Part shown: piece by piece, positions 14,331-23,847 of the stretch
How positions within the stretch are numbered: position 1 is the first letter of the stretch
How the letters are laid out: the number at the start of each line of letters is the position of its first letter
NCBI RefSeq assembly: GCF_001591645.1
Contig: NZ_BCVH01000001.1
Location: 496,001-560,000 of the forward strand
From: Robertmurraya korlensis NBRC 107688
Lineage (GTDB): Bacteria; Bacillota; Bacilli; Bacillales; Cytobacillaceae
Direction: 5' to 3'
DNA length: 64,000 nucleotides
Notes under the pieces: generated by a model
Told to the model about the DNA's origin: nothing
The model's database searches: none
Seen by the model: only the letters and a program-made list of their open reading frames with translations
Position numbers and translations under genes: made by a program

Positions 14331-17300
14331 CTATCTTAAAACATTAAAGTAACGAGCTTCTGGATGGGAAAATACCATTGCTGTAACAGAAGCTTCGGGT
14401 TCCATCATAAATCCTTCGGTCAATTGAATACCAATCTCCTCTGGTTTCAGAAGCGAAAATAACTTTGTTTGGTCTTCAAGTTCTGGACAGGCAGGGTATC
14501 CAAATGAGAAGCGTTGACCAGTGTATTTGGCCGAGAATCGGTCCTTCATTGTCATGCTAACCGGATCTGGGAACCCCCAATGGTCACGCATGAGGCGATG
14601 AATGAATTCTGCAAATCCTTCAGCAGTCTCTAACGCTAAAGCTTGAAGAGCATGATTTTCTAAAAACTTACCGGCCTGTTTTAATTCTTCTGCTACTTGA
14701 CGAATGCCAGTGCCTGCAGTTACTGCAAAGAATCCGACATAATCCATCTCACCTGAGTCAACCGATTTAATATAGTCTGCTAAGCACAAATATGGCTCAG
14801 ATTCCTGGCGAGGGAACGTAAAGGTTTCAAGAATTTCTGAGTGATTTTCAGGGTTATAGATGAAAATACTCTCATCTTTCGATTGCGCAGGATAAAATTG
14901 ATATACTGCTTGTGGCCTAATCCAACCCTTTTGCTTTGCGTCTGCTTTAAGCTCATCAACCACATTTTTTACCTTCCAAGCTTTTTCATCTTGGGCTGCT
15001 AATAGCTTTTCGATCGTTCCTTTTACCCCTAAGTGATGACCAATGAGCATTTGTTCATTGATATATGGTTCAATATGGGCAAGAGAGTATTGTCGTAAAA
15101 TATGTTTCTTAACGTCTTTAGGAACTTGTACGATAAAATCTTGTGTTACTTTTGATCGCATCTTAACAGCAGTAGCTGTTGAGGTTGCAGTGTTTGATTC
15201 AACGGTTGTACTGGCTATGCGTTCTTGTCTTTCTGCATGCTCTATCTTAAGTTTTTTGAACTCCTCTTCATCTTGGAGTTGGTTGGCAAGACTTAACCCA
15301 TTCATGGCATCCTTTGCGTATAAAACCAGACCATCGTACTCTTTAGAAATTTTTGTATCAGTAAATTTTCTAGATAAAGCTGCACCACCAACCAAAATAG
15401 GTACATGAATTCCTGCTTGCTTCATATCCTGAGCAGTTAGGACCATTTGCTGTGCGGACTTTACTAGTAAACCGGATAATCCAACAATATCGGGATTTTC
15501 CTTTTTTATCGTTTCAATTAATGTAGTAGGGGTTACCTTTATACCTAAATCAACCACATCATACCCGTTATTGCTTAAAATAATATCCACTAGGTTTTTA
15601 CCGATATCGTGAACATCGCCTTTAACAGTAGCTAAAATCACTTTTCCTTTTGATGCAGAAGTATCTCCTGCTTCCATATAAGGTTCTAAGAAGGATACAG
15701 AGGCTTTCATAACCTCAGCACTTTGAAGTACCTCTGCTACTATTAATTGATTGTCATTGAAAAGGCGACCCACTTCCTTCATTCCATCCATCAATGGTCC
15801 ATTAATGATATCAAGTGGGGAAGGGTAAGTTGTTAAAGCAAGCTCTAAGTCAGGAATTAATCCTTCTTTTGTCCCCTCAACGATATAGTAAGCTAGCCGC
15901 TCATCTAACGTCATATCTGGTAGAGTGCTTTTTGCTTCTTTTTTCTTTCCTCGGTAAAACTCAGTGAAAACAGCTAATGTCTCATCGGTTGTATGGAAAA
16001 GAAGGTCTTCAGCTAATTTGACTTCATCTGGTGGAATACTAGCAAATCGTTCGAGTTTTTCTGTATTTACAATCGCGTAATCAAGTCCCGCGACCGTGCA
16101 GTGATAAAGGAATACAGAGTTCAATACTTCACGTCCGACAGGTGGAAGACCGAAGGATACATTACTGATTCCCAAAATTGTTTGTGTTTCAGGCATCTTC
16201 TCCTTGATCATTCGTATTCCATCAACTGTTGCTTTCGCAGAACCAATGTATTGCTCATCTCCTGTACCGACAGGGAAGACAAGTGGATCAAATATAATAT
16301 CCTGAGGAGAAACACCATATTTGTTAACGAGTAGATCAAAAGATCGTTCTGCTACCTCCAGCTTTTTCTCAGCAGTTACACCCATCCCTTTTTCATCAAT
16401 GGTTCCAACAACAACTGCTGCACCATATTGGTGTATTAACTTCGAAACAGATGCAAATTTTTCTTCGCCATCCTCTAGATTGATGGAGTTAATAATCGCT
16501 TTTCCTTGAGAGTAACTAAGAGCCTTCTCAAGAACTTGATCATCTGTAGAATCGATAACTAGAGGAACCTTTACCTTCTTAACGACTTCCTTAATGAAAT
16601 TCTCCATGTCAATGATTTCGTCACGGTCAGGGTCCGCTAAGCAGATGTCAATGACGTGAGCTCCGTTTTTCACTTGAGCACGGGCTACTTCTGAAGCTTC
16701 CTCAAATTTCCCATCGCTGATCAATCTTTTAAACTTTCTTGACCCGATAACATTTGTACGTTCTCCAACCATGATTGGTCGTAACGTAGGATCATCGTAT
16801 ACGAATGGCTCAATACCTGAAACCATGTGGGAATGGTTTTCAATCCGTGGACGAGGCTTGTATTTCTTCATTTCATCAGAAATGGCTTTGATATGTTCAG
16901 GAGTCGTACCACAGCAACCACCAACAATATTAATCCAACCCTCTGCAGCGAAGTTGCCCAGCTTTTTCGCTAGTAAATCCGGTGTTTCATGATAATGACC
17001 TTCTTCATCAGGCAAACCTGCATTAGGATAACAACTAATTGCAGAATTTGATAGGGAAGAAAGGGAGCGAATATGATCCTGCATGAACTCTGGTCCCGTT
17101 GCACAATTTAGTCCAACTGCGATTGGATTCATATGTTGGATAGAAATATAAAAGGCTTCGATTGATTGACCAGCAAGCGTGGTTCCCATCGGTTCAATTG
17201 TTCCTGAAATCATAATAGGAAGCTTGCGGTTTCGAAGGTCAAAGGCTCTCTGTATTCCTATAAATCCAGCCTTAACATTTAACAAGTCTTGACTCGTTTC

Positions 17301-17783
17301 AAGCAGTAAAAGGTCAACGTCACCATCAAGAAGACCTAGAACTTGCTCCTCATAGGTCTCAACTAGCGCAGAAAAGGTGGTGCCACCTGTGACACTTAAC
17401 GTTTTTGTTGTAGGGCCAAGGGCACCAGCGACAAAACGTGGCCACTCAGGAGTAGATATTTGATCCCTTGCCTTTCTTGCTAGCTTGGCGGCAACAACAT
17501 TAATCTCATAAGCTCTTGAGCCTAAATCGTATTCATCTAATACTAAACTAGTGGCACCGAATGTATTGGTTTCAATAATATCCGATCCAGCACGTAAGTA
17601 CTCCAGGTGAATCTTTTCAATCACATCAGGAGTGGTGAGGTTTAATATTTCGTTACAGCCCTCATATTCCTCTCCACCAAAATCCTCTGCTGTTAATGCT
17701 TCTTGTTGGAGCATCGTTCCCATCGCACCATCCATGATGAGAATTCGTTTATTTAGTTGTTCATTTAACGATGCTGTTTGCAT
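14331..17783 (-). CDS. metH: cobalamin-dependent methionine synthase
   Basis: 1150 residues, close to the usual MetH size. Domains in order: homocysteine-binding (1 to about 320, with DGAMGTMLQ and the Zn site ending in GGCCGTTPEHI), pterin/methyltetrahydrofolate-binding (about 330-600, GERTNVIGSRKF), B12 cap and B12-binding domain (about 640-880, DVHDIGKNLV supplies the His that binds cobalt), and C-terminal activation domain (FSFGYPACPELEDQ). It methylates homocysteine using methyl-THF in the cytosol. It overlaps yitJ by 23 bases and is the last gene of the SAM-riboswitch operon. Confidence 0.95.
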   Translation of the reverse strand: MQTASLNEQLNKRILIMDGAMGTMLQQEALTAEDFGGEEYEGCNEILNLTTPDVIEKIHLEYLRAGSDIIETNTFGATSLVLDEYDLGSRAYEINVVAAKLARKARDQISTPEWPRFVAGALGPTTKTLSVTGGTTFSALVETYEEQVLGLLDGDVDLLLLETSQDLLNVKAGFIGIQRAFDLRNRKLPIMISGTIEPMGTTLAGQSIEAFYISIQHMNPIAVGLNCATGPEFMQDHIRSLSSLSNSAISCYPNAGLPDEEGHYHETPDLLAKKLGNFAAEGWINIVGGCCGTTPEHIKAISDEMKKYKPRPRIENHSHMVSGIEPFVYDDPTLRPIMVGERTNVIGSRKFKRLISDGKFEEASEVARAQVKNGAHVIDICLADPDRDEIIDMENFIKEVVKKVKVPLVIDSTDDQVLEKALSYSQGKAIINSINLEDGEEKFASVSKLIHQYGAAVVVGTIDEKGMGVTAEKKLEVAERSFDLLVNKYGVSPQDIIFDPLVFPVGTGDEQYIGSAKATVDGIRMIKEKMPETQTILGISNVSFGLPPVGREVLNSVFLYHCTVAGLDYAIVNTEKLERFASIPPDEVKLAEDLLFHTTDETLAVFTEFYRGKKKEAKSTLPDMTLDERLAYYIVEGTKEGLIPDLELALTTYPSPLDIINGPLMDGMKEVGRLFNDNQLIVAEVLQSAEVMKASVSFLEPYMEAGDTSASKGKVILATVKGDVHDIGKNLVDIILSNNGYDVVDLGIKVTPTTLIETIKKENPDIVGLSGLLVKSAQQMVLTAQDMKQAGIHVPILVGGAALSRKFTDTKISKEYDGLVLYAKDAMNGLSLANQLQDEEEFKKLKIEHAERQERIASTTVESNTATSTATAVKMRSKVTQDFIVQVPKDVKKHILRQYSLAHIEPYINEQMLIGHHLGVKGTIEKLLAAQDEKAWKVKNVVDELKADAKQKGWIRPQAVYQFYPAQSKDESIFIYNPENHSEILETFTFPRQESEPYLCLADYIKSVDSGEMDYVGFFAVTAGTGIRQVAEELKQAGKFLENHALQALALETAEGFAEFIHRLMRDHWGFPDPVSMTMKDRFSAKYTGQRFSFGYPACPELEDQTKLFSLLKPEEIGIQLTEGFMMEPEASVTAMVFSHPEARYFNVLR

Positions 17784-19626
17784 TCAGCTTCCTCCTTACC
17801 GCTTGGCTGTTTATCGTATTTGTATAGGTAGTGAGCTGTGCGGTCATCTCATAGCGCATAAAAGGAGTAATTAGATAAATTCCATTAAACAATTCAGAAG
17901 CTACGTCAATCAATGACTTTGTAATAGCCACTCCTTCTTTCGCAGACTGAATTGGATCATCCTTTAAAGAAGCCATCAGTTCTCTAATAGAATCCGAAAT
18001 CTTTATTCCAGGTACCTCGTTATGAAGAAATTCCGCATTTTTACTTGATGTTAGTGGCATTAAACCTATATAGATCGGCTGAGAGATATGCCTCGTAGCA
18101 TGGTAGATCTCTAACAGCTTTTCCTCTGAATAAACAGGTTGAGTAATAAAATAATCTGCACCGTACTTCGCTTTCTTTTCCAGTCGTAACACAGCTTTAT
18201 CAATATATTTTACATTTGGATTAAAGGCTGCTGCAACCGAAAAAACTCCTTTTTCCCCTAGGTCTTTGCCGGTAGGGGAAAGACCTTCATTGAACTGCTT
18301 AATCATGCTAATAAGTTCAAATGAAGAGACATCATAGACTGATGAGGCACCAGGGAAATCACCGACACGAGCGGGATCCCCCGTAATAGCAAGAATATCG
18401 TGTAATCCGAGTGTGTGTAGACCCATTAGATGAGATTGAAGACCAATAATATTTCGATCACGACAAGTAATATGGACAAGTGGTCGAATTCCGATATTTG
18501 TTTTTGTTAAATGAGCAAGGCTCGTATTACAAATTCTAGGTGAAGCTAACGAGTTATCTGCTAAGGTTATAGCATCAACTCCTGCTTCTTTCAAAACTTT
18601 TGCCCCTTCGAAAAACTTTTTTGTATTAAGCTTTCGTGGAGGATCTAATTCTACGATGACCGAGGATCTTTCCTTCACAATTTCCTGAAGAGGTTGCTCG
18701 GTACGTTTCGGTTGAGTAGATTTTACTTGAACTACTTCTTTCTTTATTTCTACTTGCTTTTCCGTTACTGGTGAAGTTCCTTTTAACTCCGTAGCAAACG
18801 CCTCTATATGGGCTGGAGTTGTTCCACAGCAGCCTCCTAATAGACGAACACCTTGAGCTCTGAATTCCTGTGCGCTTTTTCGGAAATAATCCGCATCTCC
18901 TTCATAATGGAATTTACCATCCGTGTAAGTAGGAAGACTTGCATTTGGATAAGCAGATAATAAAGCAGTTTTTGGTAATTCAACTTGTTCTAAGCTTGCA
19001 AGCATATGATGGGGACCCAGTCGACAGTTAACACCCACCACATCAGCGCCAAGACCCTCCAAACGTAAGAGAGCTTCATTAACGGGTGTTCGGTCTTGCA
19101 TAATCCCAGGGACCTGCATAGAAATTTGAGTAATGATAGGTAAATTCGTTTCCTTTCTCGCAAACGAAAGGACCGCTTCAATCTCATCCAAGTCGTAATA
19201 GGTTTCAAATAACAGACCATCAACGTCTGTATCCAATAAGTGATGTAATTGTTGTGAAAAGCTTTGGACAATTTCTTCTAATGAAAAGGAGTTGGGGCGG
19301 ATTCCACGGTTACCACCAATCGTTCCTACAACGAAACTCTCATTTGTAATGGCTTGTTTGGCAATCTTTACAGCCGCACGATTAATTTTATCGACTGAAT
19401 CTTCCAGTCCGTATCTTTGTAGTTTTAACGAGTTGGCAGCATACGTATTTGTCTGAATAACATCCGCACCTGCACGTAGATAGGCTTTATGAATGTTTAG
19501 GATATCATCCGGATGGGAAAGGTTTAACTCTTCAAAACAACTATCTGTTCCATAGGAGTAGAGAAGGGTACCCATTGCACCATCACCAATGACAATGTCC
19601 TTTTTTAATTTATTTAAAAGGTTCAT
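17761..19626 (-). CDS. yitJ: bifunctional homocysteine S-methyltransferase / methylene-THF reductase (YitJ-type)
   Basis: 621 residues. The N-terminal half (to about 290) is a homocysteine S-methyltransferase domain with the Zn motif GGCCGTTPAHIEAF. A linker of charged residues leads to a C-terminal MetF-like domain (about 320-610; ITGDPARVGDFPGASSVYDV, TQPVYSEEKL). The MetF part makes methyl-THF, the cofactor used by MetH downstream. It overlaps metC by 4 bases and metH by 23, giving one co-translated unit. Confidence 0.92.
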   Translation of the reverse strand: MNLLNKLKKDIVIGDGAMGTLLYSYGTDSCFEELNLSHPDDILNIHKAYLRAGADVIQTNTYAANSLKLQRYGLEDSVDKINRAAVKIAKQAITNESFVVGTIGGNRGIRPNSFSLEEIVQSFSQQLHHLLDTDVDGLLFETYYDLDEIEAVLSFARKETNLPIITQISMQVPGIMQDRTPVNEALLRLEGLGADVVGVNCRLGPHHMLASLEQVELPKTALLSAYPNASLPTYTDGKFHYEGDADYFRKSAQEFRAQGVRLLGGCCGTTPAHIEAFATELKGTSPVTEKQVEIKKEVVQVKSTQPKRTEQPLQEIVKERSSVIVELDPPRKLNTKKFFEGAKVLKEAGVDAITLADNSLASPRICNTSLAHLTKTNIGIRPLVHITCRDRNIIGLQSHLMGLHTLGLHDILAITGDPARVGDFPGASSVYDVSSFELISMIKQFNEGLSPTGKDLGEKGVFSVAAAFNPNVKYIDKAVLRLEKKAKYGADYFITQPVYSEEKLLEIYHATRHISQPIYIGLMPLTSSKNAEFLHNEVPGIKISDSIRELMASLKDDPIQSAKEGVAITKSLIDVASELFNGIYLITPFMRYEMTAQLTTYTNTINSQAVRRKLNANSIVK

Positions 19627-20810
19627 CTTACAATCTCTCCTTGATTATTAGCTGCTATTGCTTCAAGTGCCGCAGAAAAATCCTTGATGATATCATCTGG
19701 ATGTTCCAATCCAACAGAAAGGCGGAGGAGACTTTGGCTGATTCCTCTTTTTAACCGTTGTTCAATCGGCATGGCCGCATGTGACATTTTTGCTGGATAG
19801 GAGAGGATTGATTCAACAGCCCCTAAACTTACAGCAAATACAGGGATTTCCGTTAGCTTAACAAACTGTTTTACATCCTCTTCACTTTCGAGCTCGAACG
19901 AAAGGACTGCACCGGCACCTTCTGATTGCTTCTGCTGTAATTCAAATTGGGGATGATTAGAAAGACCTGGATAATATACACTTTTTACAGAAGGGTGAGA
20001 CTGTAAAAAACTGGCTATTTTTAGAGCAGATTTCATCGAGAAGTCCATTCGAACCGATAACGTCTTTAATCCTCTTAATACTAACCATGCATCTTGGACA
20101 CCTAACACAGCTCCAAAGGAATTTTGTAGAAAGCCAATTTGTTTTGCTAGGTCAGAATCGTTAACAACAATAGCTCCAGCTACAACATCACTATGACCAG
20201 ATAGAAACTTCGTGGCGCTATGGAGTACAACATCTGCGCCAAGCTGTAATGGCTTTTGTAGAGCAGGTGTTAAAAAGGTATTATCAACAAAAGTTAAAGC
20301 TCCAACACTTTTCGCAATGTCACTGATTGCTCGAATATCTGTCACTTTTAAAAGGGGATTCGAAGGAGTTTCTACATAGAAAACCTTCGTATTAGGACGA
20401 ATCGCTTGTTTTACAGCTGAAAGGTCTGTCATATCAACAAATGTGTGCTCGATTCCGAAACGCGAAAGGACTTCAGTCACCATTCTGTAGGTTCCACCAT
20501 ACACGTCTTCGGTGATCACTACATGGTCTCCTTGAGAGAGAAGGAGAAAAGCAGTAGAAATGGCTGCCATTCCAGATGCAAAAGCAAATCCATTTGTCCC
20601 TTCTTCAAGGTTTGCAATAACCGTCTCTAAAGCTTCACGAGTAGGGTTTGCACTTCGACCATAGTCGTACTTCCCAAACTCTTCTACGCTATGCTGGTGA
20701 AAGGTGGATGCGTGTTGAATAGGGACCGATACCGCCCCCGTCGCAGGGTCAAATTTATGTTCATTATGAAGCAGCTTTGTCTCAAATGAGTAGTTATGTT
20801 CTTTTTTCAT
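19623..20810 (-). CDS. metC: cystathionine beta-lyase
   Basis: 395-residue PLP enzyme of the Cys/Met metabolism family. The PLP lysine is in DVVLHSATKFLSGHSDVVAG; YGRSANPTREALE and the GTNGFAFASGMAAIS loop are typical. It converts cystathionine to homocysteine. Placed between metI and yitJ, three bases from the former, it is the second step of the pathway encoded by this operon. Distinction from gamma-lyase rests on operon context. Confidence 0.88.
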   Translation of the reverse strand: MKKEHNYSFETKLLHNEHKFDPATGAVSVPIQHASTFHQHSVEEFGKYDYGRSANPTREALETVIANLEEGTNGFAFASGMAAISTAFLLLSQGDHVVITEDVYGGTYRMVTEVLSRFGIEHTFVDMTDLSAVKQAIRPNTKVFYVETPSNPLLKVTDIRAISDIAKSVGALTFVDNTFLTPALQKPLQLGADVVLHSATKFLSGHSDVVAGAIVVNDSDLAKQIGFLQNSFGAVLGVQDAWLVLRGLKTLSVRMDFSMKSALKIASFLQSHPSVKSVYYPGLSNHPQFELQQKQSEGAGAVLSFELESEEDVKQFVKLTEIPVFAVSLGAVESILSYPAKMSHAAMPIEQRLKRGISQSLLRLSVGLEHPDDIIKDFSAALEAIAANNQGEIVR

Positions 20811-20813
20811 TCC

Positions 20814-21920
20814 TTACGCCTCCGAATCTAACCGAGAAAGAGCTTGGTCAATATCTTTAATTAAATCCTCTACATCCTCAATACCTACTGAAAAACGTAG
20901 AAGTCGATTACAAACACCAATGGAAAAACGAATGTCTTCCGGAATATCCGCGTGTGTTTGTGTAGCAGGGTATGTAATAAAGCTTTCTACTCCCCCGAGG
21001 CTTTCTGCAAACGTAACAAGCTTAAGATTTTGTAAAAATGAATTGACCCATTCTTCCTTTTTTATACGGAAGGAAAGCATTCCACCCCGTCCAGGGTAAA
21101 GAACATCTATCACATTTTCATGTTTCTTTAAAAAGCTTGCTAGTTCTCTAGCATTTTTTTCATGCTGTTTCATTCTAAGTGCAAGGGTCTTCATCCCGCG
21201 AATAAGTAACCAAGAGTCGAATGGACTTAACACAGCTCCAATGGAATTGTGATGGAATCCTAGCTGTTCACAAACCTCTTTTCCTTTTCCGACGATTAAT
21301 CCTGCTAATACATCATTGTGTCCACCAAGGTATTTAGTGGCACTGTGAATGACAATATCTGCCCCTAGTTCAATTGGTCTTTGAAGCAATGGGGTATAAA
21401 ACGTATTGTCCACAATTAATAGAATGTTGTATTTTTTAGCGAGTTCAGAGACCGCCTTAATATCCGTTTCTTCCATTAATGGATTAGTAGGTGTTTCAAT
21501 GAAAATGGCTTTTGTTTTTTCAGTAATGGCTTGTTCAATAATGGCTACGTCATGTGTTTGAACATACGTACTTGATAGTCCCCATTTTTTAAATCCTTGT
21601 TCTAGGATTCGATAGGTTCCACCGTATAAGTCTCTTGATACGATCCACTCATCACCGGATTCAAAGAGTGCAAGAATAGTAGTAATTGCAGCCATCCCCG
21701 AACTACAAGCAAACCCTTGATCTCCGCCTTCTAGATCAGCAATGGCGGCCTCAACAAGCTTTCTTGTCGGATTACCTGTACGAATATAATCGAAGCCAGT
21801 CGATTGACCAATTCCTTCGTGTCGATAAGCTGTAGAAAAGTAAACAGGTGGGTTTACCGTCCCGGTTTGTGTTTCACTTCTATTCCCAATTTGTGCAACT
21901 TTTGTTTCGTTTTTATACAT
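20814..21920 (-). CDS. metI: cystathionine gamma-synthase / O-acetylhomoserine thiolyase
   Basis: 368-residue PLP enzyme of the Cys/Met metabolism family; PLP lysine in DIVIHSATKYLGGHNDVLAG. It joins an activated homoserine to cysteine or sulfide. It is the first gene after the SAM-I riboswitch. The start at 21920 (MYKNETKVA) follows GGGAGAGAC; an upstream reading frame to 22013 runs through the riboswitch terminator and is not coding. Confidence 0.9.
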   Translation of the reverse strand: MYKNETKVAQIGNRSETQTGTVNPPVYFSTAYRHEGIGQSTGFDYIRTGNPTRKLVEAAIADLEGGDQGFACSSGMAAITTILALFESGDEWIVSRDLYGGTYRILEQGFKKWGLSSTYVQTHDVAIIEQAITEKTKAIFIETPTNPLMEETDIKAVSELAKKYNILLIVDNTFYTPLLQRPIELGADIVIHSATKYLGGHNDVLAGLIVGKGKEVCEQLGFHHNSIGAVLSPFDSWLLIRGMKTLALRMKQHEKNARELASFLKKHENVIDVLYPGRGGMLSFRIKKEEWVNSFLQNLKLVTFAESLGGVESFITYPATQTHADIPEDIRFSIGVCNRLLRFSVGIEDVEDLIKDIDQALSRLDSEA

Positions 21921-21948
21921 TGTAGTCTCTCCCAACATCCTTATAATA

Positions 21949-22105
21949 AAAAAAAGCCTTCTCTCTAAGAAGAAGACTTTGTGGTTACATGAGCCATTCT
22001 TCTTATCTTCCAAGTAAAATACTTGCTGGAATTAGCACCTTTTCAAAAATTGATGGTTGCTGAGGCTTCATAGGGCCAGACCCTCGACCTCTCTTGATAA
22101 GAAAT
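21949..22105 (-). promoter_or_regulatory. SAM-I riboswitch (S-box) with terminator
   Basis: Read on the minus strand, the S-box core is complete: GAGAGGTCGAGGGTCTGGCC, then ATGAAGCCTCAGCAACC, then AAGGTGCTAATTCCAGC and GGAAGATAAGAA. P1 pairs TTCTTATCAAG near 22105 with GATAAGAA near 22000. The expression platform is a terminator (AGTCTTCTTCTTAGAGAGAA-type stem, T7) at about 21949-21980. High S-adenosylmethionine should terminate transcription before metI, controlling all four met genes. Confidence 0.95.
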
Positions 22106-22126
22106 CAAAACATTTAATTTTTTCTA

Positions 22127-22156
22127 ACTTTACTACAGTAAATCGCTAAGTGTCAA
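22127..22156 (-). promoter_or_regulatory. promoter of the met operon
   Basis: On the minus strand TTGACA (22156-22151) and TAAAGT (22132-22127) are 18 bases apart, ending about 20 bases before the S-box. Confidence 0.6.
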
Positions 22157-22268
22157 TCTTTTTTACAAATTAACGACAATTTTGTTCACAATTTCCTAAA
22201 ATTTACTATATGAATATTCAGAAGATTTAATATATAATTGGTTTGAGAACAAAAGTGGAGGGAAATTC

Positions 22269-22505
22269 ATGCAAACGAAAAGCAGATGTCATCATCGTTA
22301 TATGTTGAGTGAAGATGCCTTTTTTGTTACCGAAGATGGAATTAAATTGTTTATATCAGGTGAGAGTAATCAAAATCATCATGTATGTGGCCATGTGGAT
22401 TTTCCTCTTGAATCGAGAGAAATAAATGAATCAATCCAAAAGGAGAAACGATTATCGAGTCAAGCATCGCAACAACTTTATTTACACATGTTGGAATTAC
22501 TATAG
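22269..22505 (+). CDS. small His/Cys-containing hypothetical protein
   Basis: 78 residues with scattered His and Cys (CHHRYM, NHHVCGHVDF). No membrane segment. A GTGGAGGG site precedes ATG 22269 and a GACGGG/CCCGTC hairpin follows the stop, so expression is believable. I do not recognise the family. Confidence 0.55.
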   Translation: MQTKSRCHHRYMLSEDAFFVTEDGIKLFISGESNQNHHVCGHVDFPLESREINESIQKEKRLSSQASQQLYLHMLELL

Positions 22506-22530
22506 ACGGGGAAACCCGTCTTGTTTATTT
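22505..22530 (+). terminator. short terminator hairpin
   Basis: GACGGG (22505-22510) pairs with CCCGTC (22515-22520) across a GAAA loop, followed by TTGTTTATTTTC. Confidence 0.6.
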
Positions 22531-22544
22531 TCATAAGATAAATA

Positions 22545-22575
22545 ACAACCACCGGCATATTATAGCCGGTGGTTG
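22545..22575 (-). terminator. terminator of the sda-like gene
   Basis: AACCACCGGC (22547-22556) pairs with GCCGGTGGTT (22565-22574), just past the stop codon of the minus-strand sda-like gene. Confidence 0.65.
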
Positions 22576-22579
22576 GTTC

Positions 22580-22714
22580 CTACGATTTTATGGTCGGTTT
22601 TAAATTCCTCTTCTCGATTTCCTTTTTCAAAAACTTCGCCCATTCCTTATCCTCATTTGACTTTAATGCATTCCGATACGAGACAACTAACATTTCATTA
22701 CTCATTATCTTCAT
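22580..22714 (-). CDS. sda: Sda-like sporulation histidine-kinase inhibitor
   Basis: A 44-residue frame with an ideal AAGGAGG site 7 bases before the ATG. The product (MSNEMLVVSYRNALKSNEDK, then EWAKFLKKEIEKRNL) lines up with B. subtilis Sda, a helical hairpin of 46 residues that binds sporulation kinases KinA/KinB and blocks phosphotransfer when replication is disturbed. It is transcribed alone and ends in a strong hairpin. In B. subtilis sda is controlled by DnaA; I see only a poor DnaA-box match upstream. Confidence 0.8.
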   Translation of the reverse strand: MKIMSNEMLVVSYRNALKSNEDKEWAKFLKKEIEKRNLKPTIKS

Positions 22715-22902
22715 TTGCAAGCCTCCTTAAATGGACTGAATTTTCTAGCTTTTTACTATTGTATCGATTTTTATCCCATTTGAAAACCCAAAACGGCGTA
22801 TTTATTGGCACAAAATTATTAATATTCTGTTACAGAATTTACACTTAATGGTTTTTTTTCGTGATAAGATATTGTAAATAGTTTGATTTATGGGGGAGTA
22901 GC

Positions 22903-23754
22903 ATGGATACGATTACACTTTTTGTTTACGGCACATTACGGCGTCACGAAAGTAATCACGGGTTATTGAAGAAAGCTTCCTGTCTTGCTGAACAGGCATG
23001 GGTAAACGGTGAGCTTTTTGATACAGGTTACGGCGATCCTACCCTTGAACTAAATGAGTCCGGTAAGGTGTATGGGGAGTTATATCTAGTTAGTAAGGAC
23101 CTATTACCTCAGCTGGATGCTTTAGAGGATTATGAAGAAGGTAGAGAAACCAACTTGTACGATAGAACAATGGTTACCGTACATACAGATGAAGGCACTA
23201 AAAGAGCACTTGTGTATGTGAATGTTGATGAAACGAGTAAGGGAGAAAAAATAATTCACGGAGATTGGAAGTTACATAGATTCATGACAAATCGTCCCGA
23301 GCAAATATACTACTTTGCCTATGGTTCATGTATGGATGATGAACGATTCCGAAAAGCAGGAGTGGATCATTGTTTTAAAAACCTGGTAGGTGCTGCCATA
23401 TTAAAGGGGTACTCGATGAAATACTTATTCAGAATAAGCGATGGTGGGAGAGCGGATATTGTAGAAGATGGTGGTGTAACCGAGGGATTGGTTTATTTAA
23501 CCTCATATGAAGGGGTGGAATATTTATTTACTAGAGAGGGTTTTTATGGTGGATGGTATCGTCCTACCTTTATAGATGTGGACATCAATGGGGAAAGGGT
23601 CAATGATGTTCTAACTTTCCATGTGTATAATAAGATGCCAGAATTGTCACCGCCAGACCATTATTCTACCGAGATTCTTAGAGGCGCAAAAGGAAGGGTA
23701 AGTGAGCAATACTATCAGTTTTTACTAATGGAACTTGATCGGCTAAAAAAATAA
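22903..23754 (+). CDS. tandem gamma-glutamylcyclotransferase (AIG2-like) protein
   Basis: 283 residues with two GGCT/AIG2-like domains. The first (1 to about 125) opens with FVYGTLRRHESNHGLL, the substrate-loop signature YGTL. The second (about 140-275) opens with YYFAYGSCMDDERF. Each has the general fold of gamma-glutamylamine cyclotransferases; the substrate is unknown. The double arrangement is less common than single-domain forms. A GGGGGAG site precedes ATG 22903. Confidence 0.75.
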   Translation: MDTITLFVYGTLRRHESNHGLLKKASCLAEQAWVNGELFDTGYGDPTLELNESGKVYGELYLVSKDLLPQLDALEDYEEGRETNLYDRTMVTVHTDEGTKRALVYVNVDETSKGEKIIHGDWKLHRFMTNRPEQIYYFAYGSCMDDERFRKAGVDHCFKNLVGAAILKGYSMKYLFRISDGGRADIVEDGGVTEGLVYLTSYEGVEYLFTREGFYGGWYRPTFIDVDINGERVNDVLTFHVYNKMPELSPPDHYSTEILRGAKGRVSEQYYQFLLMELDRLKK

Positions 23755-23847
23755 ATCATAATTGAATTTTTCAAGTACACTGGTTTAATACGAGTATCTT
23801 TTGTGGTAAACACTTCATATCACCAACTTAAGAAAGTGGGTCAGAAT

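Noticed and set aside
15043-15408. 121-residue plus-strand ORF
   Set aside because: Antisense shadow of metH, composition rich in Cys and Ser typical of out-of-frame reading.
22771-22779. DnaA box upstream of the sda-like gene
   Set aside because: TTATCCCAT differs at three positions from TTATCCACA, too weak without a matrix scan.
22573-22848. 91-residue plus-strand ORF
   Set aside because: It lies opposite the sda-like gene, which has better signals; no site before its start.
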